Below, piece by piece: positions 14,814 to 20,312 of a stretch of DNA of 20,312 nt (position 1 is its first letter; each line of letters begins with the position of its first letter). Source of the DNA: a virus; the IMG/VR virus record IMGVR_UViG_3300029448_000576, positions 1 through 20,312 of that record. One strand, written 5' to 3'. The position numbers and the translations under genes were made by a program. The notes beneath the pieces were generated by a model. That model saw only the letters and a program-made list of their open reading frames with translations, made no database searches and was not told the origin of the DNA.

Positions 14814-15755
14814 TTATGATGTTGTGCAGTCAGCAATTTTAGCTGAAGCAGCTTCGTTTTTAGAAACGAGAGTATACTCAACCAATAATTGTTTAACTTC
14901 ACTATCACCAGTTTTTGCCAAGTCTTGAACTTGGAAAGGTCTTAACATAGCAGTAGACCACATTTCTGTATCTACGATATGTGTAGTTCTTCCTGAACTT
15001 CTTAATATCCTATCAGCTACTACTCTAACTTCACCGAAGTCAGAAACATAAACATCAATAGTAGCGACTAAACTTCTATCTTCTGCCATGTCCATACGAG
15101 TAGAGTTACCAGTGAAACCTGATACTTTTTGTTTGTTGAATGAACCAACTAACATTAAGTCAGGATTACCACCTTGGTCGTAACATGCTTTAAGACTTGT
15201 TTTAACTAATGATTCAGTTAGCACTCTTTGAGTACCATCTGTAACTGCACCAGTTGTTCCATGAGTTGAACCACCAGAGCCATGTGCATCGTTAGTGTTA
15301 CACCATGCTTCGTAACCTCTAAGTCTACGACCTGTGCCTGATGAACCAACAGTTGCAACATTAACACCTGTTAAGTCGAACTCCATATCACGTTTTAGTT
15401 CTTTACCAGCTTTAGCTATTTGATAAGCCATCTCTGATGTCATACCAGCTTTAGCAATAACTTCTTGAGTACCAGTAACTACAACAGGTTTTGTTGAAAT
15501 CTGAGTATAGTTAAGTAGTTTAGAAGTAGCACTTAATGCTCTGCTTGGAAGGTTATCACCCTCCATTACTACGTTAGTAGCTGCTGCTGCTAGTGAGTCT
15601 GTTTGCCATTCATGTAATGTTGAAGCTGCTGATCCAGTTCCAATACTAGACATAAATGGAGTGTCTGTTGGTGAGATGTTATAAATAACATTCGCCAAAT
15701 CTTCTCTTCTATCGCTAGAATCGAAGGTTTCATACGCATCTGTATAAATTGCCAT
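14814..15755 (-). CDS. Major capsid protein, SU10/DUF5309-like
   Basis: The 313-residue product has the N-terminal signature that I associate with the SU10 major capsid protein family (DUF5309): REDLANVIYNISPTDTPFMS (17-36), GTGSA, LHEWQTDSL (47-55), then an acidic VMEGDNLP loop (63-70). The rest matches the HK97-type layout of that family: a long helical section around AKAGKELKRDMEFDL, and a SFNKQKVSGF plus DVYVSDFGEVRVVADR section near the middle of the second half. The ATG is preceded by AGGT at eight bases. The gene ends with two stops in tandem (TAATAA), followed by the longest intergenic gap of the window, which has two inverted repeats. Capsid protein is expected to be the most abundant product of this operon. 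Confidence 0.95.
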   Translation of the reverse strand: MAIYTDAYETFDSSDRREDLANVIYNISPTDTPFMSSIGTGSAASTLHEWQTDSLAAAATNVVMEGDNLPSRALSATSKLLNYTQISTKPVVVTGTQEVIAKAGMTSEMAYQIAKAGKELKRDMEFDLTGVNVATVGSSGTGRRLRGYEAWCNTNDAHGSGGSTHGTTGAVTDGTQRVLTESLVKTSLKACYDQGGNPDLMLVGSFNKQKVSGFTGNSTRMDMAEDRSLVATIDVYVSDFGEVRVVADRILRSSGRTTHIVDTEMWSTAMLRPFQVQDLAKTGDSEVKQLLVEYTLVSKNEAASAKIADCTTS

Positions 15756-15791
15756 TTTTGATTACCTATTTTAAAAAAGTTTTGTATTAGA

Positions 15792-16817
15792 CTATTTAGT
15801 CATAAGGCTTTCAATTAGCTTAGAAGCATCATTGACGTGCCCAGACCTTTTAAGTCTTGCTCTTTGTGCTTTAAGTTTATCACTAGATATTTCACCTTTA
15901 GTTGGTGGAGAACCAGGTTTTTGAACTTTAGGTACAACTTTAGTTTTCTTATTAGAAATCTTAGCTGCTAAAAGATTTTCATACAACATGGCTTTATGTA
16001 GAACATCTACAGACCTTGCATCAATTAAGCTATTGACCTCCTGTTCGGTAAATCCTTTTTTAACTGCAAAACTTTTTATATTTTGTTTAAGTTTTGGGCC
16101 TTTGTCAGGATCAACCCATTCAGGTAGTCTTTGTGCCATAATTTCTTGCTGTCTGCCAAGTTCTTCTTGCCATTTAGCTTCATGCTCTTGTTGTGATTTA
16201 AACTGAAGATTTTTTTGTTCTTCTTCAACCATTCTTTTATTATCCTGAAGTTCCCTATATTGATCTCTTTTCAACATATATTCGGTTGGATCTTCTTCCT
16301 TGAGTTTAGTCCAATCAGTAGATGAAAATTCTTTAATTTTTGCATCTGCTTGAGTGTTAAATTGTTCAAGTTGTGATAAATAATGCTGTCTTTCTTGTTG
16401 AGTCGCAGCTAATTCTTCATCAGCTTTTTTCCGTTGCTCTGCCAATACTTGACTTTTTCGTGTGTAATCAGCTTGTCTACTGTAACCAGCTTGAAGTTCA
16501 TCGAGAGTAACCTCAACATCTTTACCATCTACTTTGATGGTGTATGTACTAGGTGTCTGACTTTCTTCTACTTGGTCTTGGTCTACTAAATCTTCAGCAG
16601 ATAACCCATCAGGATTTTCTGCTTCTGTTTCAACTGATTCGGACTCCATGTCCTGTGCAGAAACTTCTTCTTGTGTTTCTGTTTCTTCTTGGTTTTCTTC
16701 GCTTTGCTCCGTAGGAGTGCTCATCATACCTTGAAGTGCTTTTTGTGCCGATGCAACATCTGTTACAGGCACACCACCATGAGTGGATTCTTTCTTAGGG
16801 ATATCATCTTTTGCCAT
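15792..16817 (-). CDS. Capsid scaffolding protein
   Basis: Scaffold proteins direct coat assembly and then leave or are degraded. This 341-residue protein has the expected make-up. It has a highly acidic Glu/Gln/Ser-rich region (about 36-88), a short folded segment YTIKVDGKDVEVTLDELQAG (92-111) followed by YSRQADYTRKSQ, which recurs in scaffolds of many phages, a long charged coiled coil (about 115-225), and a basic C-terminus (about 285-341) ending in a predicted helix around LKAQRARLKRSG and SKLIESLM. A basic C-terminal helix is the coat-binding part in the P22 scaffold. It sits directly upstream of the capsid gene with a 36-base gap. A strong GGGAGGT site precedes its ATG. A protease domain is not visible. 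Confidence 0.9.
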   Translation of the reverse strand: MAKDDIPKKESTHGGVPVTDVASAQKALQGMMSTPTEQSEENQEETETQEEVSAQDMESESVETEAENPDGLSAEDLVDQDQVEESQTPSTYTIKVDGKDVEVTLDELQAGYSRQADYTRKSQVLAEQRKKADEELAATQQERQHYLSQLEQFNTQADAKIKEFSSTDWTKLKEEDPTEYMLKRDQYRELQDNKRMVEEEQKNLQFKSQQEHEAKWQEELGRQQEIMAQRLPEWVDPDKGPKLKQNIKSFAVKKGFTEQEVNSLIDARSVDVLHKAMLYENLLAAKISNKKTKVVPKVQKPGSPPTKGEISSDKLKAQRARLKRSGHVNDASKLIESLMTK

Positions 16818-16819
16818 GA

Positions 16820-17074
16820 TTATTTACCTCCCTTTCTTTCTTCTTCGAGAATCTTTCCATTTTCCATAGTATTTACAAGAACATTTTGAGCTGTTAATAC
16901 ACCTCTTATAGAATGATACAATGCTTCTCTGCCATCTTTATCAACTATTTCTGTTCTTATCCATTTCTGAAATATATCGTTTTGGATAACTTCATACGAT
17001 TTTATTAATAAAGGATCTTCAAGTAATGCTTTTGCATTTTGTCCTTCCCTTATCTCCTTCTCTTTATCTACCAT
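16820..17074 (-). CDS. Conserved phage protein upstream of the scaffold (84 aa)
   Basis: The ATG is preceded by AGGAG at six-base spacing. The 84-residue product is all-helical in appearance: an acidic N-terminus, then LLEDPLLIKSYEVIQNDIFQ (18-37), W at 38, DGREALYHSIRGVLTAQNV and a NTMENGKILEEE end. This matches my memory of a small protein found next to scaffold or capsid genes in many podoviruses, with an L...PL....F..I...I...W pattern, a following GREAL or similar, and a final GK. No role is established that I know of. The context suggests head assembly. Its last codons contain the purine-rich site used by the scaffold gene downstream. Confidence 0.85.
   Translation of the reverse strand: MVDKEKEIREGQNAKALLEDPLLIKSYEVIQNDIFQKWIRTEIVDKDGREALYHSIRGVLTAQNVLVNTMENGKILEEERKGGK
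16826..16832 (-). promoter_or_regulatory. Strong Shine-Dalgarno of the scaffold gene
   Basis: On the minus strand GGGAGGT ends eight bases before the ATG at 16817. It is the best match to the anti-Shine-Dalgarno that I see in the window and lies inside the end of the 84-aa gene. It fixes the scaffold start and suggests high translation of the scaffold. Confidence 0.75.
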
Positions 17075-17267
17075 TTTCTGCTCCTATTTGGTTGATTCTA
17101 TCCACTAAATTAGTGGGTATAGTTTTTCTCCCAGCGAGATACCCTCGAATATCATTCGGACTGATTGATGTTTTCAAGTGTAACTCATTTACTGAAATGC
17201 GATATTTCAACATTAGTTGTTGTAATTCTGTATTAGTAAGTTTTGATTTTTCTGTTAATTTAACCAA
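17064..17267 (-). CDS. Small helix-turn-helix protein (XRE/Cro-like), TTG start
   Basis: The 67-residue product fits a compact Cro/XRE-type DNA-binding domain. After about ten leading residues come helix 1 (TNTELQQLMLKYR), then ISVNELHLKTSISPNDIRGY as helices 2-3 with the turn, then LAGRKTIPTNLVDRINQIG, which mirrors the W..G...P......L end of XRE-like domains. The in-frame stop of the upstream gene directly precedes a TTG at 17267. The only in-frame ATG is residue 19, inside helix 1, so the TTG (or another non-ATG codon) must be the start if the fold is complete. It overlaps the next gene by 11 bases. It could regulate late transcription, or be a repurposed DNA-binding structural helper; the fold call is from pattern only. 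Confidence 0.75.
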   Translation of the reverse strand: MVKLTEKSKLTNTELQQLMLKYRISVNELHLKTSISPNDIRGYLAGRKTIPTNLVDRINQIGAENGR

Positions 17268-17402
17268 TTATTTTTTCTTCTTTTTCTTTTTAGGAAAACC
17301 AGCTTTCATATTTGCATATGCTTTATCTGATATTGTAGAGTTCTTTTTACTTCTACTTGTTCCTGCTTTTTTTCTTTTGTTAATGTTTCTATATAAACTC
17401 AT
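17268..17402 (-). CDS. Small Lys/Ser-rich conserved phage protein (44 aa)
   Basis: The 44-residue product begins MSLYRNINKRKKAGTSRSKK, continues with STISDKAYANMKAGFP and ends in seven lysines. I recognise the pattern of an N-terminal LY.NIN.RKKAGTSR segment followed by KAYANMKAGFPKK as a very common orphan protein of marine podoviruses and other environmental phages; its function is unknown. The ATG overlaps the previous TGA (ATGA), and the frame ends immediately before the TTG start of the next gene. The net charge is extremely positive, which suggests it binds DNA or the acidic scaffold, but nothing in the sequence proves this. Confidence 0.85.
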   Translation of the reverse strand: MSLYRNINKRKKAGTSRSKKNSTISDKAYANMKAGFPKKKKKKK

Positions 17403-17545
17403 TTTCCTACCTTCTTCATTGCTAGTTTATGTGCTTGTGTAAAAGTTTTGCCCTTGTTCATGTGCTTTCTCATTTCTGTCATGTGTTTTGCAGTATGATG
17501 TTTTTTATGTCTTGCAAGAGTTGCTTTTTGTAATTTGGTTAACAT
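17399..17545 (-). CDS. Small basic His/Lys-rich conserved phage protein (48 aa)
   Basis: The 48-residue product runs from MLTKLQKATLARHKKHHTAK to KLAMKKVGK. It is strongly basic, with clustered His and Lys and repeated Met; two helices are likely, separated near KGKTFTQAH (about 31-39). Short proteins with the same KHHT..HM..M...M..G..F..AH..A pattern are, as I remember, widespread in phages of marine bacteria, with no assigned role. The gene overlaps its neighbours at both ends: its ATG lies inside the 17-aa frame and its TGA overlaps the next ATG as ATGA. Confidence 0.8.
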   Translation of the reverse strand: MLTKLQKATLARHKKHHTAKHMTEMRKHMNKGKTFTQAHKLAMKKVGK

Positions 17546-17592
17546 TTGCCTTTTTTCTTTTTATTTTTTTTTGGTTTTTTATATCCGTACAT
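17539..17592 (-). CDS. 17-residue lysine-rich micro-ORF
   Basis: A reading frame of 17 codons begins at the ATG overlapping the previous stop (TAATG at 17594-17590) and ends TAA at 17541-17539, overlapping the next gene. The peptide is MYGYKKPKKNKKKKGKC. Ten of its seventeen residues are Lys. The support is purely positional: tight coupling at both ends, in a run of similarly coupled tiny genes. An A-rich stretch could keep a frame open by chance, so I hold this as possible rather than firm. The run of nine A residues in the coding strand might also be prone to slippage. Confidence 0.45.
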   Translation of the reverse strand: MYGYKKPKKNKKKKGKC

Positions 17593-17798
17593 TATAGTAA
17601 CCTCAATAAATCTGTAAATTTATCTGTTGCTAGTATAAAGATAACAATAGCAGTCCAAGCTATATATTTAAACTTAAATACTTCTGTTTTTACATCTTTC
17701 ATGTCTTTTTCTATATGAGTTAGATGATTAGCCTTGATATCATAGATATCTTTTTTTATAAGTTCTATCTCAAGATTTAATTCGTTATTATCTTTCAT
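17592..17798 (-). CDS. XhlA-like small membrane protein (holin-associated candidate)
   Basis: The 68-residue product has an acidic, amphipathic coiled-coil-like N-terminal half (residues about 5-40, with repeated IKKDIYDIK and IEKDMKDVKTEV patterns) and one hydrophobic segment near the C-terminus (about 43-59, YIAWTAIVIFILATDKF). That order, a short coiled coil followed by a single C-terminal transmembrane helix at about 70 residues, is the layout of the XhlA/haemolysin family, which is linked to phage holins. The start overlaps the preceding 54-aa gene by 11 bases, and the TAA overlaps the next ATG as TAATG. The position beside the portal rather than an endolysin is unusual for a lysis gene. 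It could instead be a membrane anchor used in entry or assembly. Confidence 0.7.
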   Translation of the reverse strand: MKDNNELNLEIELIKKDIYDIKANHLTHIEKDMKDVKTEVFKFKYIAWTAIVIFILATDKFTDLLRLL

Positions 17799-17952
17799 TT
17801 AGTGGCAACCTCTTTCTTTTAGGATAGGTGTTTAAGGCTATCGCTACTGCTTGTTTTTGTGGTTTGCCTTCTTTTTTTAAAATCTTAATTTTTTTGGAAA
17901 CTAGTTTATTTCTTTCAATTTTTCCATATCCTGAATGTGTAGGGTATGACAT
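17788..17952 (-). CDS. Small basic conserved phage protein (54 aa)
   Basis: The reading frame starts at the ATG that shares its A with the portal stop (TAATG) and ends with TAA at 17790-17788, inside the start of the next gene. The product has 54 residues: MSYPTHSGYGK, a Lys-rich helix, then EGKPQKQAVAIALN and a basic tail ending LPLNER. The GKPQKQAVAIAL segment matches my memory of a short motif found in small unassigned proteins of many marine and other phages. Overlap at both ends fits translational coupling. Function is unknown; the charge suggests nucleic-acid or capsid contact. Confidence 0.8.
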   Translation of the reverse strand: MSYPTHSGYGKIERNKLVSKKIKILKKEGKPQKQAVAIALNTYPKRKRLPLNER

Positions 17953-19997
17953 TAGCTTGGGCCTATTCCTACTGGTCTGTTTTGGACAGCTTCTAGTGCA
18001 AGTTCTTGTTCGTTTAATTCAAGTTGTGATTTTTTAATCTGTAATTCTTGTTGCTTGAGAGCAAGATTAATTGCTGCTTCTTCTTGTTTAAGTTTAAGTT
18101 CTTGTGCTTTAAGTTCAGTATCTATTTGTAACTCTTGAGCTTGTAATTGTAGTTTTTGTAATTCTACTTGAGCTTTTTGTTGTGCTACCTTTTCATCTAA
18201 TGTAGGTTCAGGTGGTGGTTTAGGTGGCATCATAGCTGGGTTAGATATAAATTGATCTGCATTTTTATATCCTGATTGAGCTATAAATTCACTTACTGCA
18301 TTGTATATATTTTCTGGTGTAACAATAGAACCCATGCCACCATTTTGTACCAGACCTTGTATTATCTGCATAATAGAACCCATAGTTTGAGTTTTACTTT
18401 GTTGAGAACCCGATCCCACACCTACATTTACAGTACAATTTAGTTTTTCTTTCCAACGAGATACATCTATTGGTACAAATTTTCCGTTAAGATAAGCCAT
18501 TTTTTGTCTATCTTCGTATCTTTGTACGAGTGAATAAATGTTTCTAAATAAATCTTTAATACCTGTTTCTGCAAATATACGAGCAATAAGCTCAATTCTT
18601 TGCATAGCAGACTCGGTTGCTGCTGAGATTGCACCACTCGTTACATGAGATGTTAATACATCAGGATTTAATCCTTGCGACATTTTAGATACACCTGATC
18701 TTTCTTCCCTAATGCCATCTAAGTATCTAACCATATCAAAAGCATAAGGTTGTATTTGTGGTGTAGGTAAAGCTGTAACAGCTCCTGGTGCTCTCATTCT
18801 TACAATCCCACCTGGTTTAGATGAAAGTAAATCATCTAATTCTACTTGACCAGCAAGAACTGCATATCTAGCATTGTTAGTTAAATACATATTATCAAGA
18901 AGATTTCTCATAATAGTAGATTTAATGAGCTGTATATCTTGTACTGTATCAGCAATACTCATGCCATGGAACTTATGTGGTATTGGTAGTGGACAAATCG
19001 TTGAGAAAGGAATTGAATCAATCTCCTCATTATCCAATATTATATGACCACCTTTAGTAATTTTTCTAAGTTCTGCTATGCCATCGTTATCATAGTCGAT
19101 GTGCATATAACATTCTTCTAACCAAACTTTTCTTGATGGCCCTTCTCCTTCATCGCCAGGAGATGAATCATCATCGTAACTAAATCGTGCTATTCTTTCC
19201 TCATTAAATTCTGCGTTATTTTGTGTATAGCTTGGTAGTTCATCAACTAAAGACTTAGGATAGCCTTCTAAAATTAAATCAGATACCGATTTTTTTACTC
19301 GATGACACACAAAACTAGCATCTTCAACAGAAGTAGCCCTTCTTGATACTAAAAATTCTTCAGGTGGTACAGATAAAACTCTTACTTGTCCATCGGTTTT
19401 AGTTTTTTTAACCTTAACATCGTGTTCAACAATAGCTGGAGATATTAAAGTGCCAAAATCATCGACTTGTTGTTTTTGTATTATAACCTCAGTATGCTCT
19501 ATAACTTCCATATCATCGTTAGCAAGAATAGATTGGTATTCAATTTCAGTTAGATTGGTGTAATTTTCTTTAGATACTTCTGTTTTTTCTTCCCAGAAAT
19601 GTTTTATAACTCCTGTTTTAGATATTAAAGCATCTTTAAAGGCATCGTATAGCACCTTAAAGCCGTTATTTTGCTTGTTAAAGACATAATTAACGTAATC
19701 AGTAGCTTGTTGTGCCATCTCAACATCTTCAGGGCCTTGTGGCTCAAATTCTGCTACATTGTTGTGCGTGGTAAAAATACGCATAAGACTCGGCATAATA
19801 TACTCAATAGTATCTCTAACATCAGTGGTTACGATCTCAGACCTACCCTCTATTTCATTACCAAACTTCTCGCCAAGATAATACTTCATAGCATCTTCTC
19901 TTTGTTCTGAAAGTTCAGTATTAAAATTTCCAGAAGCAGACTCTATCTCATTGCTCAGTTTTGATGCTAATTCATCATCGGTCATTTTTTTAGCCAT
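17952..19997 (-). CDS. Portal protein, P22-like
   Basis: The portal forms the dodecameric ring at the capsid vertex through which DNA is packaged and ejected. At 681 residues it is close to the size of the P22 portal and its relatives. The N-terminal region carries the pattern I associate with this family: an acidic helix with SEQREDAMKYYLG (about 30-42), GNEIEGRSEIVTTDVRDTIE (46-65), IMPSLMRIF, then QQATDYVNYVF and a FKDAL..K.GVIK stretch up to about residue 132. The last part (about 604-672) is a Gln/Leu/Lys-rich coiled coil, comparable to the C-terminal barrel helix of P22-type portals. The gene starts one base after the TAA of the 71-aa gene, and its own TAA overlaps the next ATG as TAATG. 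Family assignment comes from recognised conserved segments, not from a search. Confidence 0.95.
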   Translation of the reverse strand: MAKKMTDDELASKLSNEIESASGNFNTELSEQREDAMKYYLGEKFGNEIEGRSEIVTTDVRDTIEYIMPSLMRIFTTHNNVAEFEPQGPEDVEMAQQATDYVNYVFNKQNNGFKVLYDAFKDALISKTGVIKHFWEEKTEVSKENYTNLTEIEYQSILANDDMEVIEHTEVIIQKQQVDDFGTLISPAIVEHDVKVKKTKTDGQVRVLSVPPEEFLVSRRATSVEDASFVCHRVKKSVSDLILEGYPKSLVDELPSYTQNNAEFNEERIARFSYDDDSSPGDEGEGPSRKVWLEECYMHIDYDNDGIAELRKITKGGHIILDNEEIDSIPFSTICPLPIPHKFHGMSIADTVQDIQLIKSTIMRNLLDNMYLTNNARYAVLAGQVELDDLLSSKPGGIVRMRAPGAVTALPTPQIQPYAFDMVRYLDGIREERSGVSKMSQGLNPDVLTSHVTSGAISAATESAMQRIELIARIFAETGIKDLFRNIYSLVQRYEDRQKMAYLNGKFVPIDVSRWKEKLNCTVNVGVGSGSQQSKTQTMGSIMQIIQGLVQNGGMGSIVTPENIYNAVSEFIAQSGYKNADQFISNPAMMPPKPPPEPTLDEKVAQQKAQVELQKLQLQAQELQIDTELKAQELKLKQEEAAINLALKQQELQIKKSQLELNEQELALEAVQNRPVGIGPS

Positions 19998-20213
19998 TTA
20001 TTTTCCGTACCTTTTTTTAAATTCTTTTGCTTTTGTCATTCCAGGAAAAAGAGATGCTCCTTGTCGATAAGTTCTTCTATTTATATCTAGGTTTATCATT
20101 CTTTGTCGAGTATTTTGGTTAATAGCTCTTCTTTGCCGTTCTTTTATTTTCTGTTCTCTATCTATTGACTCTTGTTTGTGCTTCCTAATTCTACTTTGCA
20201 TTATTGTTGACAT
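19998..20213 (-). CDS. Small basic, helical protein upstream of the portal
   Basis: This 71-residue protein is very rich in Arg, Lys and Gln; residues about 5-50 look like one long charged helix, and the C-terminus is FKKRYGK. The ATG follows AGGAG with a spacing of six bases, a good ribosome binding site. The stop TAA is directly followed by the portal ATG, so the two are probably translated together. No catalytic motif or membrane segment is visible. The position between the presumed packaging genes and the portal suggests a nucleic-acid-binding or portal-assembly helper, but that is inference from charge and context only. Confidence 0.75.
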   Translation of the reverse strand: MSTIMQSRIRKHKQESIDREQKIKERQRRAINQNTRQRMINLDINRRTYRQGASLFPGMTKAKEFKKRYGK

Positions 20214-20222
20214 AATGTTCTC

Positions 20223-20312
20223 CTATACGACTGCGACATCAGGGCCTAATCTGCCTTTACTGTTCCATCGTGATCCTTTAGTTGTTGAATGTCTAAGACT
20301 CATGGCAGCATA
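20223..20312 (-). CDS. C-terminal end or whole of a tiny basic ORF at the right edge
   Basis: An open frame enters from the right edge and ends with TAG at 20225-20223. The first in-window ATG (20303) would give 26 residues, beginning MSLRHSTTKG and ending GPDVAVV. The frame is still open upstream to the edge, and no clear Shine-Dalgarno is visible in the nine bases left, so this may be the tail of a longer gene. Its stop codon overlaps the AGGAG ribosome binding site of the next gene, which is what one expects of a real translated reading frame in a coupled operon. I do not recognise the product. Terminase genes commonly lie upstream of the portal in such phages, but this short tail does not show a terminase motif. 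Confidence 0.45.
   Translation of the reverse strand, partial: YAAMSLRHSTTKGSRWNSKGRLGPDVAVV

Noticed and set aside
17026-17442. Plus-strand open frame of 138 codons encoding a hydrophobic, Phe/Leu-rich product
   Set aside because: It is the complement of several lysine-rich coding frames; AAA/AAG codons read backwards give TTT/CTT, which mimics a membrane protein. The minus-strand micro-genes explain the sequence better.
1-20312. tRNA genes, insertion sequences, integrase or attachment sites
   Set aside because: I saw no cloverleaf with a plausible anticodon arm, no transposase or integrase motif and no terminal inverted repeats. The coding sequence fills nearly the entire window.

Overview
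The window is a contiguous piece of the structural (virion morphogenesis) module of a tailed phage. Every gene I can support lies on the minus strand, so the module is transcribed from the right end (position 20312) toward the left end (position 1). The DNA is AT-rich and tightly packed; start and stop codons overlap again and again, mostly as TAATG or ATGA. The portal is of the P22 type, the major capsid protein resembles the SU10/DUF5309 family, and there is a short-tail adaptor plus a tail-hub protein but no tape measure or sheath. Together these point to a podovirus-like phage. The AT-richness, the fibre repeats and several small conserved proteins resemble marine phages (pelagiphage, cyanophage and uncultured Mediterranean phage types). 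A marine alphaproteobacterial host such as SAR11 is an inference from style, not proven by the sequence.

Layout in order of transcription. (1) 20312-17952: the end of a small or truncated ORF, a basic 71-aa protein, then the portal protein. (2) 17952-16820: a run of very small coupled genes (54, 68, 17, 48, 44, 67 and 84 aa), including an XhlA-like membrane protein, several lysine-rich proteins and a small helix-turn-helix protein that needs a TTG start. Four of these are shorter than 60 aa. (3) 16817-14814: scaffold, then major capsid protein. (4) 14813-14675: the only intergenic gap longer than about 40 bp, with two strong inverted repeats. (5) 14674-12897: small head/neck proteins and the head-tail adaptor. 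(6) 12896-7667: a long repeat-rich tail fibre, a small unknown protein, a second fibre with a Gp10-like/collar C-terminus, the tail hub (nozzle-like) protein and a small virion-type protein. (7) 7670-1356: a GNAT-like protein, then four genes that look like the ejection/internal virion set, ending with a 1324-aa protein. (8) 1359-1: a holin-like membrane protein, a basic DUF6321-like protein, an exported Ser/Thr/Asn-rich protein and the first 31 residues of a lipoprotein cut by the window edge, possibly part of a lysis or envelope cassette.

How it fits together: the portal, scaffold and capsid build the procapsid. The adaptor and hub close the head and form the short tail. The fibres recognise the host, the ejection proteins probably carry DNA across the envelope, and the last genes may act on membranes at lysis. 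Terminase, replication genes, integrase and a recognisable endolysin are not in this window.

The observations I rate highest are: the long fibre's 77-residue tandem repeats, identical in protein over long stretches but recoded at most codons; the structured gap after the capsid gene; the cassette of micro-genes with an embedded regulator-like HTH; and the possible two-membrane pair at the left edge.
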